Of a stretch of 20,922 bases of DNA, positions 7,155 to 13,546 are shown one piece after another; the stretch's first letter is position 1; each line of letters begins with the position of its first letter. The DNA comes from an uncultured Clostridium sp. GTDB taxonomy: Bacteria; Bacillota; Clostridia; TANB77; CAG-508. The DNA lies in NCBI GenBank assembly GCA_900556975.1, contig USQZ01000031.1:1-20922 (forward strand). Reading direction: 5' to 3'. The notes below the pieces were generated by a model that was not told where the DNA came from, ran no database searches, and saw nothing but the letters and a program-made list of their open reading frames with translations. The translations under genes and the position numbers were made by a program.

Positions 7155-7712
7155 ATGAGTACTATTACAAAGAGAGCATTAGCTCAATCTTTAAAGAAAA
7201 TTGCGGGGAAAAAAGAAATTAATAAGATTACAATAACTGATATTACAGATAAATGCGGACTTAATAGACAAACTTTTTATTATCATTTTAAAGATATTTA
7301 TGATTTGCTTGAATGGATTTATATGAATGAGGTTATTGAGAAAATAGAGAAAAGCGAAATTGATGAGAACTGGCAACAAGGCTTTTTGTATGTCTTTGAT
7401 TATATTATAAAAAATAAGAGGTTTATTTATAATACCTATAATTCAATTAGTAAAGATGCTTTTGTGAAGTTTATGTATAAACAGACTGATATTTTATTTT
7501 CTAATGTAATAGAAAGTAAAGCAAGTGGAAAAAATATTTCAGAAGCGGATAAAAAATTTGTATCAGATTTTTATAAGTTTGCTTTTGTTGGACTAATTCA
7601 GGATTGGATAGTTAAAGGAATGAAGAAAGAACCAAAAGATATTATCGATAAATTGAGTATTATGTTAGATGGATCTTTTGATACTTTTATTGATAATTTA
7701 TCTGCTAGATAG
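7155..7712 (+). CDS. TetR/AcrR-family regulator with TetR_C_8-type (DhaS-like) C-terminus
   Basis: A 185-residue protein. The amino-terminal 55 residues form a TetR helix-turn-helix, with ITDITDKCGLNRQTFYYHFK as recognition region. The remainder (LLEWIYMNEVIEKIE ... NKRFIYNTYNSISKDAFVKFMY ... FYKFAFVGLIQDWIVKGMK) matches the effector domain of DhaS-like regulators (PF14278). The frame opens at 7134, but the ribosome site AAAGGAGGGGG lies inside that extension, so the start is ATG 7155. The gene directly precedes the remnant of an oleate hydratase, an arrangement suggesting that the regulator once controlled fatty-acid hydration. A perfect TGAACGTTCA dyad at 8181-8190 may be its operator. Confidence 0.85.
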   Translation: MSTITKRALAQSLKKIAGKKEINKITITDITDKCGLNRQTFYYHFKDIYDLLEWIYMNEVIEKIEKSEIDENWQQGFLYVFDYIIKNKRFIYNTYNSISKDAFVKFMYKQTDILFSNVIESKASGKNISEADKKFVSDFYKFAFVGLIQDWIVKGMKKEPKDIIDKLSIMLDGSFDTFIDNLSAR

Positions 7713-7742
7713 TGGTAAATTTAAGATATTAATTAAATTTTA

Positions 7743-7796
7743 TAAACAAAAAGGTAGTTTTGTAATAAAAAAATACAAACTACTTTTTTTGTTTAT
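7743..7796 (+). terminator. Imperfect terminator after the TetR gene
   Basis: AAACAAAAAGGTAGTTTTGTA pairs with TACAAACTACTTTTTTTGTTT across a short A-rich loop, with one or two bulges; the A-run on one side and T-run on the other could make it work in both directions. Confidence 0.6.
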
Positions 7797-7861
7797 TGAA
7801 ATACGTGTATTTTATGAGTATCATTTGGGTAGAATTACATAAGAAAGGAATGAGGTTAGTT

Positions 7862-8163
7862 ATGTATTATAGTAGTGGTAATTATGAGGCTTTTGCAAGA
7901 CCAAAAAAGCCTGTGAATGTGGATAACAAATTTATACTTTATTGGATATTGATAGAGGTGTTCCAGAAGTTTGGGGTAGCACATATGATGTAAGAGATTT
8001 ATTAAATGCAACTATTAAATTGCGTGATGGAAAGCCTTTAACTGATATGAAATTGAGTTTACCTCAAGAAGTTATTTTAAATAAAGCTCTTAAGAAGATT
8101 AAAGGAACTGATGTTGAGAAGTTATTAAAAGAATATGGTGTTATAGATTCAAGTAAAAATTAG
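7862..8163 (+). pseudogene. ohyA: Oleate hydratase remnant with a large internal deletion
   Basis: Oleate hydratase (MCRA family, PF06100) adds water to unsaturated fatty acids using FAD and is normally about 560-650 residues. From ATG 7862 the frame reads MYYSSGNYEAFARPKKPVNVDNK, the conserved amino terminus of the family. After about position 7930 the family signal continues in another frame: LLDIDRGVPEVWGSTYDVRDLL, then NATIKLRDGKPLTDMKL, then ILNKALKKIKGTDVEKLLKEYGVI, which is the family's carboxyl terminus, ending at TAG 8161-8163. Roughly 24 amino-terminal and 70-75 carboxyl-terminal residues survive; the FAD-binding and catalytic core is absent and the two parts are out of frame. No function is expected. 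The ribosome site GAAAGGAATGAGG before 7862 is still intact. It sits after a TetR regulator, a plausible former controller. Confidence 0.85.
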
Positions 8164-8173
8164 AAAATTTTTG

Positions 8174-8196
8174 TATAATATGAACGTTCACTGAAC
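8174..8196. promoter_or_regulatory. Overlapping TetR-type palindromes
   Basis: TATAAT at 8174-8179 is followed immediately by the perfect 10-bp palindrome TGAACGTTCA (8181-8190), which overlaps a second dyad GTTCA-C-TGAAC (8186-8196). Stacked half-sites of GAAC/GTTC next to a -10-like box look like an operator for a TetR-family regulator. It lies just after the oleate hydratase remnant and 470 bases from the TetR gene stop; no gene is obviously served by it now. Confidence 0.45.
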
Positions 8197-8220
8197 TTTT
8201 TATTATATAAAAATAATAAT

Positions 8221-8245
8221 GCACGAAAATTCGCAAATTTTGTGC
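8221..8245. repeat. Short inverted repeat
   Basis: GCACGAAAATT and AAATTTTGTGC form an imperfect hairpin with a three-base loop and one mismatch. There is no T-run, so it is not a normal terminator. Role unknown. Confidence 0.4.
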
Positions 8246-8308
8246 GCTAACAAAGATGTGGACTTAATAATGTTATAAATAGTTTACTTTTGAACTATAA
8301 TGGAAATA

Positions 8309-8451
8309 GAAAAAATTCATATTAAATTTTTACACTTTAATGCAAAATCGGAAGATAAAAATTTACTTTACAATTGAAAAGAATTTTTCAATTAAATTTA
8401 AGTCGTTTATTTGCATTTATGCGGTGTTTTAAAATTTAATATGGATTTTTC
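8309..8451. mobile_element. MITE-like palindromic element, copy A
   Basis: About 143 bases that fold back on themselves almost completely. The left end GAAAAAATTCATATTAAATT matches the reverse complement of the right end (GAAAAATCCATATTAAATTT); inside, ACAC...AATGCAAAAT faces ATTTGCATTTATGCGGTGT; and the centre is AATTGAAAA-GA-ATTTTTCAATT. Both termini are also shared with copy B at 19411-19576. There is no open frame inside, as expected for a non-autonomous element. A target duplication could not be defined. It lies between the oleate hydratase remnant and the prfB promoter. Confidence 0.55.
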
Positions 8452-8471
8452 TTTTATTCTAAATACAATAA

Positions 8472-8501
8472 TTGACATATCAAGAGGTGTAATATTATAA
8501 T
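8472..8501 (+). promoter_or_regulatory. Sigma-A promoter of the prfB cluster
   Basis: TTGACA (8472-8477), 18-base spacer, TATAAT (8496-8501); about 35 bases of leader then GAGAGG and the TTG start at 8541. The promoter begins 20 bases after palindromic element A. Confidence 0.7.
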
Positions 8502-8540
8502 ATTGAAAGAGTTATTATAAGTTAGAGAGGATGTGATTTC

Positions 8541-9639
8541 TTGTTAGAATTAGAAGAGAACAAAAAGATTATAAATGCTTTAAAAGAAAAAATAGAAAGT
8601 TTAGGTGAGTCTCTTTGACATTGCTGAGAAAAAGCGAGAACTAGAGAGTTTAGAGGCTAAGACTTTAGAACAGGATTTTTGGAATGATAGTAAAGAATCT
8701 GGAAAAGTATTAGCTAAGATAAAATCTTTAAAAGATATTGTTTCAAATTATTCTAAAATTTATGATGAAGTTGTTAATTTGATTGAAATGACTGATTTGG
8801 TTATGGCTGATTTTGATGAAGATTTGAAAAAAGAAATATTAAATAATACTAAACTTGCTTCAGATAAGGTAGAAAAATTAGAATTACAAACTTTTTTATC
8901 TGGAAAATATGATAAAAATAATGCGATTGTTACAATTCACCCAGGTGCTGGTGGGACTGAATCTCAAGACTGGGCTGAAATGTTATATAGAATGTATACT
9001 AGATGGGCTGGCAAGTCTAATTATCAAGTAAATGAAGTAGATTTCCTAGAAGGTGACGAAGCTGGTATAAAGAGTGTTACTTTTGAGGTTATTGGAGAAA
9101 ATGCTTATGGATATTTAAAAGGTGAGATGGGAGTTCATAGACTAGTTCGTATTTCTCCTTTTGATAGTAATAGCAGAAGACATACATCTTTTGCTTCTGT
9201 TGAAGTTTTGCCTGAAATTACAGATGATATAGAACTTGATATTAATCCTGATGACTTAAGAGTTGATACTTATAGAGCATCTGGAGCTGGCGGACAGCAC
9301 GTAAATAAAACATCATCTGCTGTAAGAATTACTCATATTCCTACAAATATAGTTGCTCAGTGTCAATCTGAACGTTCTCAAATTCAAAACAGAGAAACCG
9401 CAATGAAAATGTTAAAATCTAAATTGCTAGATTTAAAAGAAAAAGAACAAAAAGAAAAAATTGAAGATTTAAAAGGTGTTCAACGAGATATAGCATGGGG
9501 AAGCCAAATTCGTTCTTATGTTTTTTGTCCATATACATTAGTTAAAGATCATAGAACTAATTATGAAGTTGGAAATGTTCAAGCTGTTATGGATGGCGAT
9601 TTAGATGGTTTTATTGAAAGTTACTTAAAAATGAAATAG
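8541..9639 (+). CDS. prfB: Peptide chain release factor 2, with programmed +1 frameshift
   Basis: Release factor 2 ends translation at UGA and UAA. The gene is in two frames: TTG 8541 (behind GAGAGG, 8525-8530) gives MLELEENKKIINALKEKIESLGESL, ending at CTT-TGA 8613-8618; a +1 slip to GAC at 8617 continues as DIAEKKRELESLE to the stop at 9639, about 365 residues in all. The protein has the RF2 recognition tripeptide in SPFDSNSRRH and the peptidyl-hydrolysis motif GGQ in SGAGGQHVNKTSSAVRITH. The fused length and the sequence at the junction fit the family. The gene heads a cluster with ybaK (9 bases downstream) and two membrane protein genes. Unlike in many Firmicutes, secA is not upstream. 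Confidence 0.95.
8602..8619 (+). promoter_or_regulatory. prfB autoregulatory frameshift site
   Basis: The slippery CTT-TGA-C (8613-8619) is preceded by the internal Shine-Dalgarno-like AGGTGAG (8603-8609). Low RF2 lets the ribosome pause at UGA and slip +1, making more RF2. The stimulator is weaker than the usual AGGGGG, with the normal three-base gap TCT before CTT. Confidence 0.92.
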
Positions 9640-9648
9640 AGGTTTAAA

Positions 9649-10131
9649 ATGAAGCAAATTGATGAAAAAACAAATGTTATGAGAATTTTAGATGGAAAGA
9701 AAATTGAATATAATCATTATAATTATTTAGAATCAGGTGCTATCAGTGGTATGGAAGTTGCGGAAACTTTAAATGAAAATCCAGATATGGTTTTTAAAAC
9801 TTTAGTTACAGTTGGTAAAAGTGGAAATCACTATGTTTTCTTATTACCTGTTAACAAAGAACTTGATTTGAAAAAGGCAGCTAAAAGTGTTGGAGAGAAA
9901 AATATTGAAATGATTAAATCAAAGGATTTATTATCCTTAACTGGCTATATTCATGGAGGATGTTCTCCGATTGGTATGAAAAAGTTTTTTAAAACTGTTA
10001 TTCATGAGACCGCTTCTAAATTTGATAAAATTTTGTTTAGTGGTGGTAAAATTGGATACCAGGTAGAAGTTTCTTTGCAAGATTTAAGTAAAGTTATAAA
10101 ATATGATTTAGCTGATATTGTTGTAGAATAA
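9649..10131 (+). CDS. ybaK: YbaK/EbsC-type Cys-tRNA(Pro) deacylase
   Basis: A 160-residue protein of the YbaK/EbsC family, which hydrolyses cysteine mischarged on tRNA-Pro by prolyl-tRNA synthetase. The invariant lysine is Lys50 in MVFKTLVT (Lys45 in the Haemophilus protein). SGYxxGGCSPIGMKK-like (here LTGYIHGGCSPIGMKK) and SGGKIGYQVEVSLQDL are the conserved loops that form the substrate pocket. It starts 9 bases after prfB, with only a weak ribosome site (AGAGG, overlapping the prfB stop). Grouping with prfB puts two translation-fidelity functions in one transcript. Confidence 0.92.
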   Translation: MKQIDEKTNVMRILDGKKIEYNHYNYLESGAISGMEVAETLNENPDMVFKTLVTVGKSGNHYVFLLPVNKELDLKKAAKSVGEKNIEMIKSKDLLSLTGYIHGGCSPIGMKKFFKTVIHETASKFDKILFSGGKIGYQVEVSLQDLSKVIKYDLADIVVE

Positions 10132-10157
10132 AGTAATTAGAAGAAAGAAGATTAGAA

Positions 10158-11201
10158 ATGAAAACAAAGAAAAAAAGTAATTTTATAAAAAATTTTGTTA
10201 TATTTGCACTTCTTATATTTTTGACTTTTTATATATTATTTAAAGATCAAAATGTACTTGATATTTTTGGAATTTTAAAATCAGTAAAGTTGCCGTTTGT
10301 AATGATGGCCATTGGTTGTATGTTTTTATATCTAGTATTAGAAGCTGTTAATTTAGGAAGAACATTAAAGAATTTGAATGAGAAATCATCTTTTTGGCAA
10401 AATGTTAAGTATGCATTTATAGGTTTCTTCTTTAGCTCTATTACACCTGCTGCTAGTGGTGGTCAACCGATGCAAGTTTATTATATGTATAAGGACAAAA
10501 TTTCAGTTGCTAATTCAACATTGGCGTTGCTTATTAATTTGACGAGTATGCAGATTATTACAATTGGATTTGCTTTATTTAGCTTGATATTTAATTATCA
10601 ATATTTGAATAGGGTATTAATTATTTGTTTTATTGTAGGAATTTTGTTAAATGCAACTGCATTATCACTTCTTATAATAGGTGTATATTCTAGAAGATTA
10701 TCAAAGTGGTTAATTGAATTTGCACTTAAAGTTTTAAAATTTTTTAGAGTTAAAAATTTAGATGCTAAAAAAGAAAAATTTGAAAGTGAACTTGCTAGAT
10801 ATCAAGAGAGTGCAGTTTATATTAGAAATAATAGATTATTAATGATAAAGATTTTACTTACTACTTTAGTTCAGTTTACAATTTATTATAGTATTACATA
10901 TTGGACTTACAGAGCATTAGGATTTAATGATCATAATGTAGCAGAAATTGTTACAATGCAGTCTGTTCTTTTTGCTACTGTATCTGGAATTCCTTCTCCA
11001 GGTGCCGTTGGCGTTAGTGAAGGAGCATTTACAGAAATATTTAGAAATGTATATCCTAAAAATGTAATGGGAAGTGCTGTTTTATTAAATAGAGGCATTA
11101 ATTTCTATTTATATGTTTTAATTTCAGGAATAGTTACTGCTATTAATCATATAAAAAAGAAAGATGTCGAGGGAATAGATGAGGAGGAAAGTAAATGTTA
11201 A
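10158..11201 (+). CDS. Membrane protein of the LPG-synthase TM family (UPF0104/PF03706)
   Basis: A 347-residue polytopic inner-membrane protein with about seven to eight hydrophobic segments. The family hallmarks are SITPAASGGQPMQVYYMYKD (around residues 95-115) and GIPSPGAVGVSEGAFTEIF late in the protein. The same fold forms the flippase half of MprF (lysyl-phosphatidylglycerol synthase), but the soluble aminoacyl-transferase half is missing here, so this is a stand-alone lipid-handling or transport protein of unknown substrate. It lies 26 bases after ybaK, and its last bases overlap the start of the next gene by 7, which suggests translational coupling. Confidence 0.85.
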   Translation: MKTKKKSNFIKNFVIFALLIFLTFYILFKDQNVLDIFGILKSVKLPFVMMAIGCMFLYLVLEAVNLGRTLKNLNEKSSFWQNVKYAFIGFFFSSITPAASGGQPMQVYYMYKDKISVANSTLALLINLTSMQIITIGFALFSLIFNYQYLNRVLIICFIVGILLNATALSLLIIGVYSRRLSKWLIEFALKVLKFFRVKNLDAKKEKFESELARYQESAVYIRNNRLLMIKILLTTLVQFTIYYSITYWTYRALGFNDHNVAEIVTMQSVLFATVSGIPSPGAVGVSEGAFTEIFRNVYPKNVMGSAVLLNRGINFYLYVLISGIVTAINHIKKKDVEGIDEEESKC

Positions 11202-11509
11202 AAAATAAATTGATTAAATTTATTACATCATTGCTATTGTTCTTTTTCATGGTTGCATATTATTTTAATTCTTCTGTTAAGGTACTTTCTGTAGTTATAA
11301 TTGCTTTATGTTTGCTAAAATTTATTGCTGTTACAATTTTAGAACCTGATAGCATATGGGAGATTATTAAAAAGTTTATTTATATTGTAATTGGTTTATT
11401 ATTTGTATTTGGATTAATTTATAATAATATTTATTGTGAGAGAATTGCCGAGGTATTAATTGCAATTGATACTGTGATTGAAACACATAGAATTAGAAAA
11501 AAGATTTAA
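11195..11509 (+). CDS. Small three-helix membrane protein, unknown function
   Basis: A 104-residue protein with three hydrophobic segments (about 6-26, 30-49 and 58-80) and a short basic tail ending RIRKKI. It starts within the end of the LPG-synthase-type gene, with GAGGAGG just upstream, and the tight overlap suggests that the two membrane proteins act together. I do not recognise the family. Confidence 0.7.
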   Translation: MLKNKLIKFITSLLLFFFMVAYYFNSSVKVLSVVIIALCLLKFIAVTILEPDSIWEIIKKFIYIVIGLLFVFGLIYNNIYCERIAEVLIAIDTVIETHRIRKKI

Positions 11510-11511
11510 AG

Positions 11512-11543
11512 AGAATGGCTTATATGAGCTATTCTTTTTTTAT
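11512..11543 (+). terminator. Terminator of the prfB cluster
   Basis: AGAATGGCT (11512-11520), loop TATATG, AGCTATTCT (11527-11535) with one G-U pair, then seven Ts. Ends the prfB-ybaK-membrane protein transcript. Confidence 0.85.
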
Positions 11544-11556
11544 AATTTATACATGA

Positions 11557-11718
11557 ACCAAGGGAAAGAAAACATTTATTCGCATATGTGTACTTATATT
11601 ATTAGCAGTTGTTTTGATTGTTATGATTAAGTTTTATTGTGATTTAATTAAAGATAAATATAGTAATTTATCATCTAATGGATTTACTTTATATGTTAAC
11701 GGTAGTGCTATAAACTAA
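11557..11718 (+). pseudogene. Start-less small membrane-protein frame
   Basis: Reading from 11566 gives KKTFIRICVLILLAVVLIVM, then IKFYCDLIKDKYSNLSSN and GFTLYVNGSAIN to TAA at 11716-11718. That is a convincing small protein with one membrane helix and a short outside domain, except that no ATG, GTG or TTG precedes KKTF: the codon in the expected start position is GGA and an in-frame TGA lies at 11554-11556. An AAGGGA ribosome-like site is just upstream. Either the start codon was lost by mutation, or an unusual start (ATT 11578, TTG 11614 or the internal ATG 11623) is used. A terminator follows, so it is a separate unit. Confidence 0.45.
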
Positions 11719-11738
11719 GAAAATTTATAGGAAGTCTT

Positions 11739-11776
11739 GAGGAGTAATCGATAGTTATTGATTATTCCTCTTTTTT
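11739..11776 (+). terminator. Intrinsic terminator after the small membrane frame
   Basis: GAGGAGTAATC (11739-11749) pairs with GATTATTCCTC (11760-11770) with one G-U pair, followed by six Ts. Confidence 0.85.
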
Positions 11777-11818
11777 ATTATATAGTTTGTAACGAATTAT
11801 TGAGTTATAAATTAATGG

Positions 11819-11848
11819 TTGACTTTTGTTTTAGATTGATGTTACAAT
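11819..11848 (+). promoter_or_regulatory. Promoter of the tyrS T-box leader
   Basis: TTGACT (11819-11824), 18-base spacer, TACAAT (11843-11848); the T-box leader follows directly. Confidence 0.65.
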
Positions 11849-11855
11849 GTTTACA

Positions 11856-12080
11856 TAAGTTAAATTTAGTTGCGTTTTAAAAAGATATTAGTAGAGTTTT
11901 ATTTTGAATTTAGAGAGATAATGGTTGGTGAAAATTATTTTCGGATAATTCTTGAATTACAGATCTTATAGTGATTAACGGTTTGCGTTCGAATACGCTA
12001 TTAATGAGACAATAATTTATTGTGAATAAAGGTGGTACCACGAGATAGTTCGTCCTTTTATATGGATGAGCTATTTTTTT
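11856..12080 (+). promoter_or_regulatory. T-box riboswitch, tyrosine type
   Basis: The leader senses uncharged tRNA-Tyr and controls tyrS by transcription antitermination. The T-box AGGTGGTACCACGAG is at 12030-12044. The competing terminator is ATAGTTCGTCC (12045-12055) with GGATGAGCTAT (12064-12074) and a run of Ts. Stem I begins near AGAGAGATAATGG (about 11911-11923), with a GGTG distal motif, and the specifier region GAATTACAGA offers TAC (11958-11960), a tyrosine codon, agreeing with the gene downstream. Confidence 0.9.
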
Positions 12081-12092
12081 ATTTGGTAAAAT

Positions 12093-12125
12093 AAATACAT
12101 ATAAGAAGTATAAATATATGTATTT
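12093..12125 (+). repeat. AT-rich hairpin between T-box and tyrS
   Basis: AAATACATATA (12093-12103) and TATATGTATTT (12115-12125) form an 11-bp perfect stem just before the AGGAGGTGAT site of the small frame at 12145. Role unknown; it may protect the message after T-box readthrough. Confidence 0.4.
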
Positions 12126-12144
12126 AAGTTTAGGAGGTGATGCT

Positions 12145-12243
12145 ATGACCCAATGGTTTACTATGAAGGTAATTATCCAAGGGTTCTTCTATAATATAAA
12201 TATTTGGCATGAGATCACAGGAGCAGATTTTAAAGGAATTTAA
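12145..12243 (+). CDS. Possible 32-residue leader peptide before tyrS
   Basis: ATG 12145 follows a full-consensus ribosome site, AGGAGGTGAT (12132-12141), stronger than that of tyrS itself. It encodes MTQWFTMKVIIQGFFYNIN followed by IWHEITGADFKGI. No family is recognised and there is no run of tyrosine codons (one Tyr only), so it is not an obvious attenuator. It may be a small protein, a translational leader or chance. Confidence 0.3.
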   Translation: MTQWFTMKVIIQGFFYNINIWHEITGADFKGI

Positions 12244-12328
12244 TAAGGTTTATTATCTGTTAATATTCTGTATGAAATTATACAGAACATATGTACGATA
12301 TTATATAGAAGAAAAGGAAGGGATTAAT

Positions 12329-13489
12329 ATGAATAATTTAGATATTATTAAAAGAAAAGCTGTTCAAATTTTTTCAGAGGAAGATTTGGATAGAAAATTG
12401 AATAGTGGAAAGAAGTTAACTATTAAGTATGGTGCGGATCCATCAAGACCAGATTTACACATTGGTCATAGTGTTGGATTAAGAGTATTAAAAGCTTTTC
12501 AAGATATGGGACATGAGGTTGTGTTTGTTATAGGTGATTTTACTGGAATGATTGGAGATCCTTCTGGTAAGAGTAAGACAAGACCCGCTCTTACTTTTGA
12601 ACAAACAAGAAAGTCTGCTGAGACATATTTGGAACAAGCAAGTAAAATATTAGATATGAATAAGACTCGTATTGCATTTAATTCAGAATGGCTTTCTAAG
12701 ATGAATTTTGAAGATGTAATAAAACTATGTTCTAAGTATACTGTTGCTAGAATTATGGAGAGAGATGATTTTAAGAATAGATTTGAAAATGGATTACCTT
12801 TATCTATGCATGAGTTATTATATCCGTTAATGCAAGGATATGATTCTGTTGCGTTAAATGCTGATATTGAGATTGGTGGTACTGATCAAACATTTAATTT
12901 ACTTGTGGGTAGAGATTTACAAAAAGATTATAATCAAGATCCTCAAATTGTTATGACTTTTCCTTTGCTTGTTGGATTAGATGGAAAGGAAAAAATGAGT
13001 AAGTCTTTGGATAATTATATAGGTCTTAATGATGATCCGTTTGATAAGGTTGTTAAGAGTATGAAGATTCCTGATGATGTATTAAGACAATATTTTGAAC
13101 TTGCTACAGATTTGTCTTCTGTTAGAATTGATGAGATTATGAATGGCGATATTAGAGATGCTCATTTTGAGTTCGCTAGAGAATTGTTAAAAATGTATGA
13201 TGATGTTTCTGAGTTTGATGAGCTTAAGCAAAAATACTTAGATGTTGCACATGGTGGTGTAAGGGATAATATAGAAGCGGTTAGCATTGATGAGAAACAA
13301 ATAAATGTTTGCGAGTTACTTGTTAAGGTTGGTTTTGCTAATTCAAAAGGTGAAGCTAAAAGAATGGTTCTTGGCAATGGTGTTAGAGTTGATTCTGAGT
13401 TAGTGAGTGATGTTACTGCTGTTATTGATTTATCTGATGGGGAGAAAGTTCTTCAGTTTGGAAAGAATAAATTTATAAAAGTATTTTAA
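12329..13489 (+). CDS. tyrS: Tyrosyl-tRNA synthetase
   Basis: A 386-residue class I synthetase that charges tRNA-Tyr. It has YGADPSRPDLHIGHS with the HIGH motif at 44-47, the KMSKS motif at 222-226 and a carboxyl S4-type RNA-binding domain (from about 320: INVCELLVKVGFANSKGEAKRM). The ADPSRPDLHIGH signature is nearer to the TyrZ branch of bacterial tyrosyl enzymes than to the TyrS branch. The frame is open from 12209, but that adds 40 low-complexity residues; ATG 12329 has AAGGAAGGG at the right distance and the first residues MNNLDIIKRKAVQIFSEEDL fit the family. It is controlled by the tyrosine T-box upstream, with 249 bases between riboswitch end and start codon. Confidence 0.95.
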   Translation: MNNLDIIKRKAVQIFSEEDLDRKLNSGKKLTIKYGADPSRPDLHIGHSVGLRVLKAFQDMGHEVVFVIGDFTGMIGDPSGKSKTRPALTFEQTRKSAETYLEQASKILDMNKTRIAFNSEWLSKMNFEDVIKLCSKYTVARIMERDDFKNRFENGLPLSMHELLYPLMQGYDSVALNADIEIGGTDQTFNLLVGRDLQKDYNQDPQIVMTFPLLVGLDGKEKMSKSLDNYIGLNDDPFDKVVKSMKIPDDVLRQYFELATDLSSVRIDEIMNGDIRDAHFEFARELLKMYDDVSEFDELKQKYLDVAHGGVRDNIEAVSIDEKQINVCELLVKVGFANSKGEAKRMVLGNGVRVDSELVSDVTAVIDLSDGEKVLQFGKNKFIKVF

Positions 13490-13492
13490 TGT

Positions 13493-13546
13493 ATAACATT
13501 TTTCCTCCTTTTCGCATATTATATTCCGAAAAGGGGGATTTGTTAT
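13493..13546 (+). promoter_or_regulatory. Hairpin enclosing the ribosome site of the ferritin-like gene
   Basis: ATAACA...CCTCCTTTTCG (13493-13514) pairs with CGAAAAGGGGG...TGTTAT (13527-13546). The AAAGGGGG Shine-Dalgarno of the next gene is in the 3' arm, opposite CCTCCTTTT, and the stem ends at the base before the ATG. There is no T-run, so it is not a tyrS terminator. It should lower translation unless opened by a ribosome, factor or heat. Confidence 0.6.

Noticed and set aside
7191..7379. Minus-strand frame inside the TetR gene.
   Set aside because: Shadow of the TetR coding sequence; its composition is that of reversed AT-rich codons.
7796..7861. Extra amino-terminal residues before MYYSSGNYEAF of the oleate hydratase remnant.
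   Set aside because: The family begins at MYYS; the ribosome site lies just before 7862 and the upstream part overlaps the TetR terminator.
13162..13377. Minus-strand frame inside tyrS, and a similar one at 13631-13840 inside the ferritin-like gene.
   Set aside because: Antisense shadows of well-supported genes, without ribosome sites.
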